Positions 44,514 through 52,982 are shown, counted from the first letter of the stretch. The stretch: DNA of 64,000 nucleotides from Anaerolineales bacterium (GCA_030680795.1 JAUXUL010000042.1:1-64000); one strand, 5' to 3'. Notes: generated by a model from the letters alone, not told the origin. Numbers and translations: made by a program.

Positions 44514-45932
44514 TTATATCCTTCGGGCGATGAAGTCCAGTACATCAATCTTGGTCAAAATACCGACAGGACGTTCCCCTTCCGTGACAAGAATGACCGG
44601 GGATTCAAAGAATTTTGGCAGTACATCCTCCAGGAAAGCATGAGCTGTAAAGACGGGAATGGATTGCTCAACAATGGATTCGATGGTCTCCTCGGGCACA
44701 TGAGTATGCCGGGCTTCAAATAAATGCTTCAGCAAATCCACCTCAGCCACCAGACCAGCCAGGGTTCCGTCAGCCTTCAAGACAGGCATCTGCGATATGT
44801 CATGTTCTTTCAGTCGGGTGATCACTTCTGTCATGCGATCCGTTATAGAGGCGGTAAACAACTCCGGATGGGTTTTACCAGCCAGCACCTCGCTCAAGCG
44901 AATCGTCTCCCATTCGGATTCCAGGAATCCGTTTTCCCGCATCCATTTGTCATCAAAGACCTTGGACAAATAGCGTGAGCCCGAGTCAGGAAAAATGACG
45001 ACAGCGAGGCGATTGGGCGATAGCTCTTGAACATATTGCATTGCCGCCGCAAGCGCCGCACCCGATGAAATGCCGCAAAATATGCCTTCTTCTTTGACAA
45101 TCCGGCGTGTCCACTGGAAAGCCTCTTTATCCGTCACACGGATGACCTCGTCAATGACTGACAGGTCCAGCGTGGAGGGGAGAAAATCCTCACCAATGCC
45201 TTCGATCTTATAGGGTCTTGCAACGGCATCATCCGGGATGCTCCCCTGTTGCCAGGTCTCCAACAAGATTGAACCTGTGGGATCCACGCCAATGATTTTT
45301 ATGGCGGGGTTTTGTTCCTTTAAATATCTTCCAATTCCGGAAATAGTCCCACCCGTTCCCATGCCGATGATTACATCCGTCACCTGGCCGCACGTCTGCT
45401 CCCAGATCTCCGGTCCTGTTGTCAGATAGTGGCTGCGAGGATTTTCTGGATTATGGTACTGGTTGGCAAGGATTGCGTTGGGAGTTTCTGCAACAATCTG
45501 TTTGGCAACACTGTAATAAGAGCGCGGATCATCCGGTTCCACGGCTGTTGGCGTGATCAAAACCCTTGCGCCGAATGCTCGCAGGAGCTGGATTTTTTCC
45601 TGGCTCATTTTATCCGGCATCACAAAGACTGATTTATATCCCTGTATCGCGCAAACGATAGCCAACCCTACACCGGTGTTGCCGGAGGTGGCCTCTACTA
45701 CGGTTCCGCCGGGTTTGAGGCATCCAGACTGTTCCGCGTCAAGAATCATATTGAGGGCAATACGATCTTTTACGGATCCGCCAGGATTGAAGAATTCCAC
45801 TTTTGCATACAGTGGACATTGCATGTGTGTGGCAATGCGGTTTAATCGTACAAGTGGAGTCTTGCCGATCGTCTGCAAAATGCTTTCATGGACATTCAGT
45901 GACTCTGAAACCAAAGATGAAGTTGCTGTCAT
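44514..45932 (-). CDS. Cystathionine beta-synthase/cysteine synthase with CBS domains
   Basis: 472 residues. PLP-dependent beta-family fold: the Schiff-base Lys in NPGGSVKDR, phosphate loop TSGNTGVG, GTGGTISG, and ISSGAAL. Two CBS domains follow (from about residue 345). Such proteins make cysteine from O-acetylserine or cystathionine from homocysteine. Start chosen at 45932, after AAGGAGCATAAA; the open frame upstream crosses the terminator. Leader encodes a four-Cys peptide, so cysteine supply is the likely signal. Confidence 0.93.
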   Translation of the reverse strand: MTATSSLVSESLNVHESILQTIGKTPLVRLNRIATHMQCPLYAKVEFFNPGGSVKDRIALNMILDAEQSGCLKPGGTVVEATSGNTGVGLAIVCAIQGYKSVFVMPDKMSQEKIQLLRAFGARVLITPTAVEPDDPRSYYSVAKQIVAETPNAILANQYHNPENPRSHYLTTGPEIWEQTCGQVTDVIIGMGTGGTISGIGRYLKEQNPAIKIIGVDPTGSILLETWQQGSIPDDAVARPYKIEGIGEDFLPSTLDLSVIDEVIRVTDKEAFQWTRRIVKEEGIFCGISSGAALAAAMQYVQELSPNRLAVVIFPDSGSRYLSKVFDDKWMRENGFLESEWETIRLSEVLAGKTHPELFTASITDRMTEVITRLKEHDISQMPVLKADGTLAGLVAEVDLLKHLFEARHTHVPEETIESIVEQSIPVFTAHAFLEDVLPKFFESPVILVTEGERPVGILTKIDVLDFIARRI

Positions 45933-45973
45933 TTTATGCTCCTTGAGGTTGGGATTTTGATGTTTTGGCATAA

Positions 45974-46008
45974 CAAAAACCGCCCAGACGGGCGGCCGGT
46001 GGGCGGTT
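45974..46008 (-). terminator. Attenuator terminator in leader of cysteine enzyme
   Basis: On the minus strand, CCGCCC GTCT GGGCGG then TTTTTGTT, and a competing upstream arm ACCGCCCA that can pair with the same TGGGCGGT. It lies between the leader peptide and the enzyme's ribosome site, where a transcription attenuator would be. Confidence 0.8.
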
Positions 46009-46050
46009 TGTTCGATCGAGGTTGGTCTAACCAACTATATCGTGTTCAGC

Positions 46051-46128
46051 CTATCCGGAACTTAAAGCCCGCGCAAAAGGTTGCGCACAGGTACAAGAAC
46101 AGAACAGACAGAATCGAGAGAGCATCAT
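46051..46128 (-). CDS. Cysteine-rich leader peptide (attenuator)
   Basis: 25 residues, ATG 46128 to TAG 46053-46051. Four Cys codons (TGT) fall within eight codons at positions 7, 10, 12 and 14 (FCLFCSCTC), just before the hairpin GCGCAA/TTGCGC (46071-46086). Downstream lie another hairpin (GTTGGT/ACCAAC, 46021-46035) and a terminator, then the cysteine enzyme. Leader peptides of this form stall the ribosome when charged tRNA-Cys is scarce and prevent termination. No ribosome site is present; a near-leaderless message from the -10 at 46139-46144 would fit. Confidence 0.75.
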   Translation of the reverse strand: MMLSRFCLFCSCTCAQPFARALSSG

Positions 46129-46138
46129 TATTGTGAAT

Positions 46139-46171
46139 ATTATCACGCCTGTTGGCTAAAAGGAATAGGCA
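46139..46171 (-). promoter_or_regulatory. GCGC-type promoter of cysteine operon
   Basis: Box AAGCAAAAGTGCCTAT (TGCC 46171-46168), 23-bp spacer, -10 GATAAT (46144-46139). The box resembles the upstream boxes at other promoters. About ten bases separate the -10 from the leader ATG. Confidence 0.58.
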
Positions 46172-46255
46172 CTTTTGCTTATTCCAGTCATGGACTAATG
46201 AAGGCAGGTTATTGTTAGCGAATGATGTTTTCTACCCATAGAAGACCGCTTTGAG

Positions 46256-46483
46256 TTAGAAAACATCCCCACGCCGGCGATACCACAGCCAGCCGATCAG
46301 GACGCCTGCCAGGCCGCCGGCCAACCCGGAAAGCCAATGATAAGGGTGAGAATAAGCATCAAGCACGATTCTAGCGACCACGTAACTTGCAAACGCGAGG
46401 CCAATCATCCAGAAATAGACCACAGCCGGCCATTCCCTGGATTTTTCATCTTTTTTTCTTTTGGTGATTCGAACTTTGCTCAT
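46256..46483 (-). CDS. Small membrane protein
   Basis: 75 residues from ATG 46483, after GGAGCAAAACA. A basic N-terminus (ITKRKKDEKSREW) is followed by two hydrophobic segments separated by YSHPYHWLSG. No family recognised. It begins the run of minus-strand genes downstream of the copper operon. Confidence 0.6.
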   Translation of the reverse strand: MSKVRITKRKKDEKSREWPAVVYFWMIGLAFASYVVARIVLDAYSHPYHWLSGLAGGLAGVLIGWLWYRRRGDVF

Positions 46484-46594
46484 TGTTTTGCTCCAAAAAT
46501 TATAAGTGGCCAGGAAATAAGTATCTATATAAAGAACCAGCAAAGGGGCGGCTGTTATAAATTGCCCAACCGCCCTCTTGTTTTTCAAGCAGTG

Positions 46595-46768
46595 CTACTG
46601 GTTATAATCGCCGTGTTCGTGCGAAGCGGCAGCGTACTTCTCTGGATCAGCATCAAAGGACTTTTTACAGCCAGGTGAGCAGAAGTAATAGGTCTGCCCT
46701 TTGTACTCAGACATGCCAGCCGCAGTCTTAGGATCCACATCCATACCACAAACGGGGTCTTTATGCAT
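46595..46768 (-). CDS. YHS-domain protein, 57 residues
   Basis: ATG 46768 follows GAAAGGAGATAAACTCAA. The protein begins MHKDPVCGMDVDPKTAAGMS and continues YYFCSPGCKKSFDADPEKYA, a complete YHS domain, then HEHGDYN. Such proteins often accompany CopA and may chaperone or sense metal. It is shorter than many ORF-calling limits and easily missed. It lies in a group of small proteins downstream of copA. Confidence 0.9.
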   Translation of the reverse strand: MHKDPVCGMDVDPKTAAGMSEYKGQTYYFCSPGCKKSFDADPEKYAAASHEHGDYNQ

Positions 46769-46836
46769 TTGAGTTTATCTCCTTTCTATTTGGATTATCA
46801 GTGGTCCGTCAGAGAGTAACAAGGATATCTGGGAAC

Positions 46837-47037
46837 TCAATAAGCATAAAAAGCAGCATAGGCGAGAAAGCCTCCCAATGCCAATATGATCAACAGGATT
46901 ACCCAGCCGATGGGGGTGGACATCATCCCAGCCATCATGGCCATACCGCCCATGGCCATTACACCGCCAAGCAGCAGTACAATCGCGATCAGCAAAATGA
47001 CACCTATCACGATGAGCAGGATATTTCCGGAATCCAT
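46837..47037 (-). CDS. Small Met/Gly-rich membrane protein
   Basis: 66 residues from ATG 47037, after AAAGGAGG. Two hydrophobic segments with a Met/Gly-rich middle (GGVMAMGGMAMMAGMMSTPI). Six or more Met could bind Cu(I), but this is inference. Located directly after the 47099 gene in the copper operon. Confidence 0.75.
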   Translation of the reverse strand: MDSGNILLIVIGVILLIAIVLLLGGVMAMGGMAMMAGMMSTPIGWVILLIILALGGFLAYAAFYAY

Positions 47038-47098
47038 TTTTCCTCCTTTCAGATCGGTGGGAAGCAAGATCCTTCTCACCGATCTCGTAAACGCATAT

Positions 47099-47365
47099 TT
47101 ATCCGCTATTCCCGCGCTGGACAAAGTAGTTGTACGGCAAGGCGATTAAGGCCGCCGCATACAGACTATAGCCAACCAGCCAGAGCAGACCGATCAGGAA
47201 CCCGCCTGCGGTTAGCGGCCAGGTGAAGCCTGGCAGCAATGGCTGCCAGGCCTGATACATCGTCCAACCGAACAACAGGTCACCGGCGATGCAAAGCACA
47301 TAACTGACGACCAAAGCGATCAACAATGTAATCGTCAATGCTCGAAAATTGATTGTAGCTTTCAT
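47099..47365 (-). CDS. DUF5676-like small membrane protein
   Basis: 88 residues, three hydrophobic segments, with WTMYQAWQPLLPGFTWPLTA in the loop. Similar plan to the 27490 protein. AAGGACGGTTGAA precedes the ATG. Lies between the 47388 and 46837 genes in the copper operon. Function unknown. Confidence 0.82.
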   Translation of the reverse strand: MKATINFRALTITLLIALVVSYVLCIAGDLLFGWTMYQAWQPLLPGFTWPLTAGGFLIGLLWLVGYSLYAAALIALPYNYFVQRGNSG

Positions 47366-47387
47366 TTCAACCGTCCTTCCAAGGCTA

Positions 47388-47612
47388 TCATTTGTTTTGC
47401 CATTGTTTCTTCACGCGCGAGATAACAACCGGCATTGAGACAATCAGGCTGAGCAGTCCAACCCAGATCGTACCACCGATGCGCGCCATTAATGGATAAC
47501 TGCCAGTCAATGCAGTTACCAATAGGAAGAGCAGCGCTGCCCCAATCGAGATCGGCAAATAGATCAATGCGCTCTTCTGCGCAACTTCTTTTTCAACTTG
47601 TTCGTGTTCCAT
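47388..47612 (-). CDS. Small membrane protein after copA
   Basis: 74 residues from ATG 47612, after AGAGGAACCT. Two hydrophobic segments around SYPLMARIGGT and a basic C-terminus (SRVKKQWQNK). It follows copA at 16 bp and is likely co-translated with it. No family recognised. Confidence 0.68.
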   Translation of the reverse strand: MEHEQVEKEVAQKSALIYLPISIGAALLFLLVTALTGSYPLMARIGGTIWVGLLSLIVSMPVVISRVKKQWQNK

Positions 47613-47628
47613 AGGTTCCTCTTTGTAA

Positions 47629-50250
47629 TCAATCATTTCCGATGGATGCGGATACAGGTCGCAATTGTTCATTACCGCTGCCCTGCCTGGATTTATGTTC
47701 GCGACCCACCGAAGGCTTGAATCCTTTCAGCAGAAGCGTGTTGAGCGTGACAGAGATGGAACTGACTGCCATCATCAAGCCAGCCAGCTCGGGGCTGATG
47801 ATGACCGAGGCGAAGGTATAGAACAGTCCCGCGCCCAGCGGAATGCCCAGTACGTTGTAGAAGAACGCCCAGAACAGGTTTTGCTTGACCTTGCGCATAG
47901 TAGCCTTGGCCACTTCCAGCGCCACGACCACATCGCGGATGTCGTCCTTGATCAGGATGATGTCGCCGGTCTCTTTGGCTACGTCTGTGCCGGAGCCAAT
48001 TGCCATGCCCACTTCGGCTTGTGCCAGCGCGGGGGCATCGTTCACACCGTCGCCAACCATGGCCACCTTCTTGCCCTGCGCCTGTAGTTTCTTGACTTCC
48101 TCAGCCTTATCCTGTGGCAGGACTTCAGCCAACACACGGTCAATGCCCACTTTGCGGGCAATCGCATCCGCCGTACGACGGTTATCGCCGGTAATCATGG
48201 CGACTTCCAAACCCAATTTGTGCAGGCGACGGACTGCATCGGCCGAATATTCCTTGAGAGTATCCGCCACCGCGATCAGGCCAGCCGCCTGCCCGTTCAG
48301 GGCTACAAACATCACGGTCTTGCCGTCAACCTCCAATGTTTCAGCCTGCGACATCAATTGACTGAAGTCAATACTGCGTTCGCGCATCAGCTTGCGGTTG
48401 CCCAGCAGAATTTCAGAGCCTTCGGCCTTCGCTTCCACACCGTGACCGGGGATGGAGTTGAACGCCTCAGGCTCGGTCAGTTTTAGTCCCCGATCATGCG
48501 CGCCGCGCACAATGGCTTCACCAAGTGGGTGTTCAGAATTTTTCTCGGCGATGGCGGCCAGGCGAAGAACAGTTTTGATTTTCGCGTCAGAACTTGAAAG
48601 CCGGGAGTCTTCCAGCTTCCATTCGTAGCCTGCAATCACATCCGTCACCGAAGGCTCGCCCTTCGTCAACGTGCCGGTCTTATCAAACACAATCGTCTGA
48701 ATCTTGCTGGTGTTCTCGATAGCCTCTGCGCCCTTGAAGAGCACGCCGAACTCGGCGGCTTTGCCAGTCCCAGCCATCATGGCTGAAGGCGTGGCCAACC
48801 CGACCGCACATGGACAAGAGATGACCAGCACCGTGACGCTCAACAACAACGAGAACCCAAACACGCCGATCTCTCCCAGCTTGTAAGGCGACATGATGAA
48901 GCTGGAATTCGGGTCAAAGAACATCTGGTATCCAAAGAAAAACCAGAATAGGAATACTGCCACTGCCAGCAGGTGCACGCCGAGGATGAAATGCCCGGCC
49001 ACCCAATCTGCCAGTTTCTGGATGGGCGCTTTGCTGGCTTGCGCGTCCTCCACCAACTTGATGATCTGCGCCAAGGCGGTCTCTTTGCCAACGCGCGTGG
49101 CCTTGAACTTGAACGCGCCGGTCTTGTTGATCGTCCCGCCGATGACCGCATCGCCAGCCTTCTTCTCGACGGGCATGCTTTCGCCAGTCAGCATGGCCTC
49201 ATCCACGGCCGAATAACCATCCACGACTTCGCCATCCACTGCGATGGACTCTCCTGGACGTACCAGGATCAGATCTTCGATCTCGACCTCGTCAGCAGGG
49301 ATTTCCTGCTCCTGACCATTTCGCATCACACGCGCGACTTTGGGTTGGAGCTTCATCAATTTGCGGATCGCCTCTGACGTCCGCCCGCGCGTCAACGCCT
49401 CGAGCCAGCGGCCAAGGATGATGAATGCCGTCAGCAGGGCCGCGCTCTCGAAGAAGGTCGCGCCCTCGCCGCCGAAGCCGGCCTTGGGGAAGAGTGTATT
49501 GATCACGGCAATCCCATAAGCCGCGCCGATGCCGGTTGCATAGAGCAGGTTCATATCGGTCACGCCATGTTTGAGGCCGCGCCAGGAGTTGGTAAAGAAC
49601 TGCCGGCCGGGACCAAACACAATGGGCGTGGTCAGCAGGCCGATCACCCATTTATACGAAAGAAATTCAGGAACGAAGGCCTTGAGCGGACCAAGCATTT
49701 CGTAGAAGGTACCGATCATGACGATCAGGCCGATCGTGCCGGCGATGATCAGGTTGCGGCCCTGGCGCTTGATCTCTTCCTCGCGCGCCTGGCGTTCGCG
49801 GTCGAGGGCATCCACACCTTCGCTGCGTTCCTGCGCTTCGTAACCGACTTCGCGCACGGCGCGCTTCATGCCGGAGGTGGAAACCAGGCCGGGGATATAA
49901 GTGACGCGCGCTGTATTGAGTCCCAGGTTGACGACTGCCTCCTGCACGCCGCGCAGTTCCTTGAGCGCGCCTTCCACGTGGTCCACGCAGGAGGCGCAGG
50001 TCATGCCGCTTATATCGAGGGTCAGTTCGGCGGTCGCTACAGCGTAGCCCACACCGTCCACGGCGCGCCACATGTCGGCCAGGTTGACGCGCTGAGGGTC
50101 GTACGAGAGATTCGCTTTATTGGTCGCCAGGTTGACGGTCACATTCGAGACGCCCGGCAATTCATTGAGCGCGCCTTCCACGTGCGAGACGCAGGAGGCG
50201 CAAGTCATGCCCGAGATGGGCAAAGTCAGATCTGATAGAGTTTGAGTCAT
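47629..50250 (-). CDS. copA: Copper-exporting P-type ATPase CopA
   Basis: 873 residues. Two N-terminal HMA domains, each with GMTCASC, then eight membrane helices, phosphorylation site [31 protein letters not shown]. The membrane motif CPC is at 478-480 ([11 protein letters not shown]). This is the standard P1B-1 Cu(I) pump. The CsoR gene ends over its start codon, so copper derepression is expected. Confidence 0.96.
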   Translation of the reverse strand: MTQTLSDLTLPISGMTCASCVSHVEGALNELPGVSNVTVNLATNKANLSYDPQRVNLADMWRAVDGVGYAVATAELTLDISGMTCASCVDHVEGALKELRGVQEAVVNLGLNTARVTYIPGLVSTSGMKRAVREVGYEAQERSEGVDALDRERQAREEEIKRQGRNLIIAGTIGLIVMIGTFYEMLGPLKAFVPEFLSYKWVIGLLTTPIVFGPGRQFFTNSWRGLKHGVTDMNLLYATGIGAAYGIAVINTLFPKAGFGGEGATFFESAALLTAFIILGRWLEALTRGRTSEAIRKLMKLQPKVARVMRNGQEQEIPADEVEIEDLILVRPGESIAVDGEVVDGYSAVDEAMLTGESMPVEKKAGDAVIGGTINKTGAFKFKATRVGKETALAQIIKLVEDAQASKAPIQKLADWVAGHFILGVHLLAVAVFLFWFFFGYQMFFDPNSSFIMSPYKLGEIGVFGFSLLLSVTVLVISCPCAVGLATPSAMMAGTGKAAEFGVLFKGAEAIENTSKIQTIVFDKTGTLTKGEPSVTDVIAGYEWKLEDSRLSSSDAKIKTVLRLAAIAEKNSEHPLGEAIVRGAHDRGLKLTEPEAFNSIPGHGVEAKAEGSEILLGNRKLMRERSIDFSQLMSQAETLEVDGKTVMFVALNGQAAGLIAVADTLKEYSADAVRRLHKLGLEVAMITGDNRRTADAIARKVGIDRVLAEVLPQDKAEEVKKLQAQGKKVAMVGDGVNDAPALAQAEVGMAIGSGTDVAKETGDIILIKDDIRDVVVALEVAKATMRKVKQNLFWAFFYNVLGIPLGAGLFYTFASVIISPELAGLMMAVSSISVTLNTLLLKGFKPSVGREHKSRQGSGNEQLRPVSASIGND

Positions 50251-50524
50251 GGGTTAACCTCACTTTTATGATTGGAATATTTTATGAAAGTTGTGTAGAA
50301 GGATTGAAGCCGCTTCAACTCAACCATTCGCTGTTTGGGAGAGGGACTGTCCAGGATGACAGCCTGGCCCCAGCCGCGCGCATGGCGGCGTCAACCGCCC
50401 CAAGTTGATGGAGCAGCTGCTCGCATGGTTCGCCCGCTTCCGCCATTTTGATGACCGCGTTCAAATGCCCCGCCGCGCAGCGCAGACGCTGTAAGAATTC
50501 AGGGTGCGGATCGAGATTCTTCAT
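50247..50524 (-). pseudogene. csoR: CsoR-like regulator with frameshift
   Basis: CsoR/RcnR (DUF156) regulator. MKNLDPHPEFLQRLRCAAGHLNAVIKMAEAGEPCEQ and LHQLGAVDAAMRAAG are in frame, including the first Cu ligand Cys. At GGGG (50368-50371) the frame turns and stops at 50315. If one base is added, the frame continues as QAVILDSPSPKQRMVELKRL and ends at a TGA that overlaps copA's ATG. The second half lacks a clear HxxxC pair. Copper sensing is inferred from position. An indel error is the simplest explanation. Confidence 0.75.
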
Positions 50525-50897
50525 AAGCTGCCTCAACAGGAGCAAGCATGTTAGGGAATTGTTGCCGCAGGGCGCGGCGGATGGCCGCCTCCGCGTGTGG
50601 GTTGGCACGCCCTCCCGCAGGACTTACCAGGGAAAGCCAGGTTCTGTCATCCTGTCCGTGGATCACCAGTGTGACAGGATGCTCCTTCTTTTGATAAATA
50701 AGGAGGACGATCATTTGGCAGTTGCAGTTCGCGGTTCCGTGATTCGGGCAGGGACAGTCGGAATGAGCCAGGCGGGCGACTTGCAGGTCGAACGTTTGCA
50801 CGACGCGAAAGCCAGCGCCCGTCAACTTTTCGTTGACCCAGGCCTGGACCTGTTCGCAGGTTTGATCGAGAGTCAAAAAGGGGATTAAAGCGCTCAT
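50499..50897 (-). CDS. Cys-rich hypothetical protein, first gene of copper operon
   Basis: 132 residues. A soluble protein with the unusual motif CPCPNHGTANCNCQM at about residues 48-62, plausible as a metal site, and ANPHAEAAIRRALRQQFPN at the end. It overlaps the CsoR gene by 26 bp. I do not recognise the family. Its promoter is duplicated at about 51840-51960. Confidence 0.7.
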   Translation of the reverse strand: MSALIPFLTLDQTCEQVQAWVNEKLTGAGFRVVQTFDLQVARLAHSDCPCPNHGTANCNCQMIVLLIYQKKEHPVTLVIHGQDDRTWLSLVSPAGGRANPHAEAAIRRALRQQFPNMLAPVEAAYEESRSAP

Positions 50898-50918
50898 TCC
50901 ATAGTTCCTGTTATTGCC

Positions 50919-50951
50919 AGTATAGACGAACGATTGTTAAAGCCATAGCGC
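50919..50951 (-). promoter_or_regulatory. GCGC-N23 promoter of copper operon
   Basis: Box TTTAGCGCT (GCGC 50951-50948), 23-bp spacer, -10 TATACT (50924-50919). A second box ATAAGCGAAAATGCCTAT starts GCCTAT 24 bp upstream. No CsoR operator with C-rich arms was recognised here. Confidence 0.7.
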
Positions 50952-51034
50952 TAAATCCCCCGTTCCGAGATAGGCATTTTCGCTTATGCGATCACAGATT
51001 GGCGTGCTATAATTTATTCAGTATTTTTAACCTG

Positions 51035-51117
51035 TCGCCGTATAATGTTCTAAATTGTTTGGGCGGTGAGGCGGCGGGGAAATCCACCCAAAAGCCGTTA
51101 TGTGGTCGCCGTATAAT
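51035..51117 (+). promoter_or_regulatory. Twin -10-like repeats before hicBA
   Basis: TCGCCGTATAAT occurs twice (51035-51046 and 51106-51117), 71 bp apart, upstream of hicB. Either TATAAT could be the promoter's -10; the duplication could also hold operator copies for HicB autoregulation. Confidence 0.4.
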
Positions 51118-51164
51118 CCCCGGTTAGCCCGCGCGGCCAAGTCCTGCCAATAAGGAGATGTCGT

Positions 51165-51380
51165 ATGCGCAACGAATTCACAGCGATTATCGAAAGAGAT
51201 AAAGAGTGGTACATAGCCTATTGCCCAGAGATTCCCGGATCTAATGGGCAAGGACGCACCATTGAAGAATGTCGAAAAAATCTTGCCGAAGCCATTGCTC
51301 TCATTCTTGAAGATCGGCGAGAAGACATGTTGCGTGGAATTCCCGATGATGCCGTGAAAGAAATGGTCATCGTGCAGTGA
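51165..51380 (+). CDS. hicB: HicB-like antitoxin
   Basis: 71 residues. EKEWYIAYCPEIPGSNGQG is the HicB core (degenerate RNase H fold), followed by TIEECRKNLAEAIALILED. AAGGAGATGTCGT precedes the ATG. It overlaps hicA by four bases (GTGA). Antitoxin first is one of the known orders. It should neutralise HicA and may repress the promoter, although no clear DNA-binding domain is present. Confidence 0.92.
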   Translation: MRNEFTAIIERDKEWYIAYCPEIPGSNGQGRTIEECRKNLAEAIALILEDRREDMLRGIPDDAVKEMVIVQ

Positions 51381-51568
51381 AGCGTGAGTCTTTGTTGCGG
51401 CATCTGCGCAAACACGGGTGCTACCTCAAGCGGGAAGGCCGAGCCCACTCCCTATGGTGTAATCCCAAAACAGGAGCGGTTGAAGCTGTGCCACGCCATA
51501 CGGAAATCCCCAATCGGCTTGCCAAAAGGATTTGTCGTAACTTGTCTGTCCCGGAGATCGGCGGTTAA
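51377..51568 (+). CDS. hicA: HicA mRNA interferase toxin
   Basis: 63 residues, GTG start. The HicA fold: KRESLLRHLRKHGCYLKREGRAHSLWCNP, with the catalytic His in the strand AHSLW, then RHTEIPNRLAKRICRNL. Such toxins cleave mRNA and halt growth. Size fits. Located at the left end of the defence-like island. Confidence 0.92.
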   Translation: MKRESLLRHLRKHGCYLKREGRAHSLWCNPKTGAVEAVPRHTEIPNRLAKRICRNLSVPEIGG

Positions 51569-51638
51569 GTGGGGAAGGGTATTTTATCGCGTTTGGAGAG
51601 TGGGCAAGATTGCTACACTATAAGAGTTGAGTTAATCT

Positions 51639-51806
51639 TTGGGAAATATCAGGAAGGTTACGGTAACGTTGAAAAAAGCAAATACTTTCCAGCTTGTGAA
51701 AAAATCTTCCCGCTTGACGCGCCCGCGGCGCGACTGGGCGCGGTCTACGTCCGTGCAGGGGGAGATGGATGAGAAGTTGAGAGAGTGGGAGAGGGCGCAG
51801 GGATGA
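51639..51806 (+). CDS. Possible short ORF, 55 residues
   Basis: TTG start without a visible ribosome site. Contains KVTVTLKKANTFQLVKKSSR and EMDEKLREWERAQG, which looks coding but is unrecognised. It could be a decayed antitoxin-like gene. The stretch 51569-52275 holds this, a duplicated promoter remnant, an inverted repeat and nothing else clear. Confidence 0.25.
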   Translation: MGNIRKVTVTLKKANTFQLVKKSSRLTRPRRDWARSTSVQGEMDEKLREWERAQG

Positions 51807-51840
51807 TGGCATTAAGGAATGTAAGGTGCAAAAATGGAAA

Positions 51841-51960
51841 AAATCAAAAAGGCATTAACGCGCTCATTCTGAATCCTATTGCTCCCAGTATAGACCGATG
51901 GGTTTTAAAGCCATAGCGCTAAATCCCCCATTCGGAGATAGGCATTTTCGCTTATGCACT
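51841..51960 (-). repeat. Remnant copy of copper-operon promoter and gene start
   Basis: Matches 50877-50990 in order: start codon and first codons (MSALMPF then TGA), then -10 TATACT (51892-51887), 23-bp spacer, GCGC (51919-51916) and upstream box GCCTAT. The copied gene stops after seven codons. It is a partial duplication of the 50897 gene start. Confidence 0.8.
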
Positions 51961-51974
51961 GAACTTAGTAAAAT

Positions 51975-52051
51975 GTCCCGAAGGCGATGTCCTGAGCGAA
52001 GTCGAATGGTTTTCTGGAAAAGCGTTGTTGGGACACTTAAGCCTTCGGGAC
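51975..52051. repeat. Inverted repeat with dispersed-repeat-like core
   Basis: Arms GTCCCGAAGGC (51975-51985) and GCCTTCGGGAC (52041-52051) are exact inverted copies. The inside includes CCTGAGCGAAGTCGAATGG, resembling the short repeat near 36950. Confidence 0.6.
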
Positions 52052-52275
52052 GGTGTGTAAATATTCAAAACAAAAAGGGCTGTCTTTTTGGGACAGGTTT
52101 GATGTGTTCATGCGCTCCAACCAGGCGCGGCGCATTTTGTTTGTGGGAGAATGCGAACTGCAAACAGCGATTTTTTAAGATAGTCACCTTTTCCGCCCCT
52201 TGAAATTTATGAACATGCGTGCTATTATGGCTTCGCACATGCGTTCTAAGAACGTATTTTATGAAAGGAGAAAAA

Positions 52276-52494
52276 ATGGAGATTCACAAGAATTTGGGCG
52301 GGGACTCTAGCGTAAGAGCATATGAGATTGGAATCGACTCGATAAGAGTTCTATTTACTGATGGCTGGACGTATTTATACACTTATCAAAGTGCCAGACG
52401 TGAAATCGTCGAACAAATTAAAAATTTGGATATTGCGGGGTACGGGCTTAAACAGTTTTATCATGAGACATGCCAAACACAACTATGCGGATAA
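52276..52494 (+). CDS. KTSC-like small protein
   Basis: 72 residues from ATG 52276, after AAAGGAGAAAAA. GDSSVRAYEIGIDSIRVLFTDGWTYLYTYQ resembles the KTSC domain, with its S, aromatic and YxY pattern. KTSC proteins bind nucleic acid or act beside toxins; function is not established. It begins the four-gene group leading to two TIR-type genes. AT-richer than genes on the other side of the window. Confidence 0.75.
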   Translation: MEIHKNLGGDSSVRAYEIGIDSIRVLFTDGWTYLYTYQSARREIVEQIKNLDIAGYGLKQFYHETCQTQLCG

Positions 52495-52535
52495 GTGGAG
52501 GTAATTTTCATTGGTTGATAAGAATAAGAGAAAAA

Positions 52536-52955
52536 ATGGAAAAGAAAATTAAACATCTTGAAATGATCCAGAATGTTATTGAACGAATGGGAAATAACTC
52601 ATTTCTCATCAAGGGTTGGAGTATTACTTTAGTATCGGCAATTTTTGTGGTGGCAATTCAGGGAGAACAAAAAATATTTGCCCTGTGGACGTTATTTCCA
52701 GCATTAATATTTTGGCTCCTGGACGGGTTTTACCTTCGTAAAGAACGATTGCTCAGGGCTTTATATGACCAGGTTAGAAAATTGGATGAAAAGAAAATAG
52801 ACTTTTCCATGGACACTTCCAATATAGTAAACGGGAAAATTCCTAGTAAAGGAACAGGTTTTCTTAGTGCCATTTTTTCAAGAACCCTGCTCCCCTTTCA
52901 TGGGGGCATGATTCTGGCAATTGCTATTGCGGCAATCGTATTCTTGTATTTCTAA
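52536..52955 (+). CDS. Small membrane protein of TIR locus
   Basis: 139 residues. Hydrophobic segments at about 24-42, 47-64 and 124-139, with a charged cytoplasmic-like middle (LRKERLLRALYDQVRKLDEKK). The start KGWSITLVSAIFVVA follows a motif MIQNVIERMGNNSFL. It could be a membrane-disrupting effector or sensor in a TIR defence group, but no catalytic domain is seen. Start at ATG 52536 is uncertain; the frame is open from 52470. Confidence 0.72.
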   Translation: MEKKIKHLEMIQNVIERMGNNSFLIKGWSITLVSAIFVVAIQGEQKIFALWTLFPALIFWLLDGFYLRKERLLRALYDQVRKLDEKKIDFSMDTSNIVNGKIPSKGTGFLSAIFSRTLLPFHGGMILAIAIAAIVFLYF

Positions 52956-52982
52956 AATCAAACAAAAGAAAGGAAAATCAAA

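Noticed and set aside
45932-46144. T-box or SAM riboswitch before the cysteine enzyme
   Set aside because: I did not find the T-box conserved bulge or S-box core sequences; the Cys-rich ORF explains the leader better.
51569-51772. 67-codon plus-strand frame following hicA
   Set aside because: It has no ribosome site and no similarity to a known family; a different frame (51639-51806) looks slightly more coding.
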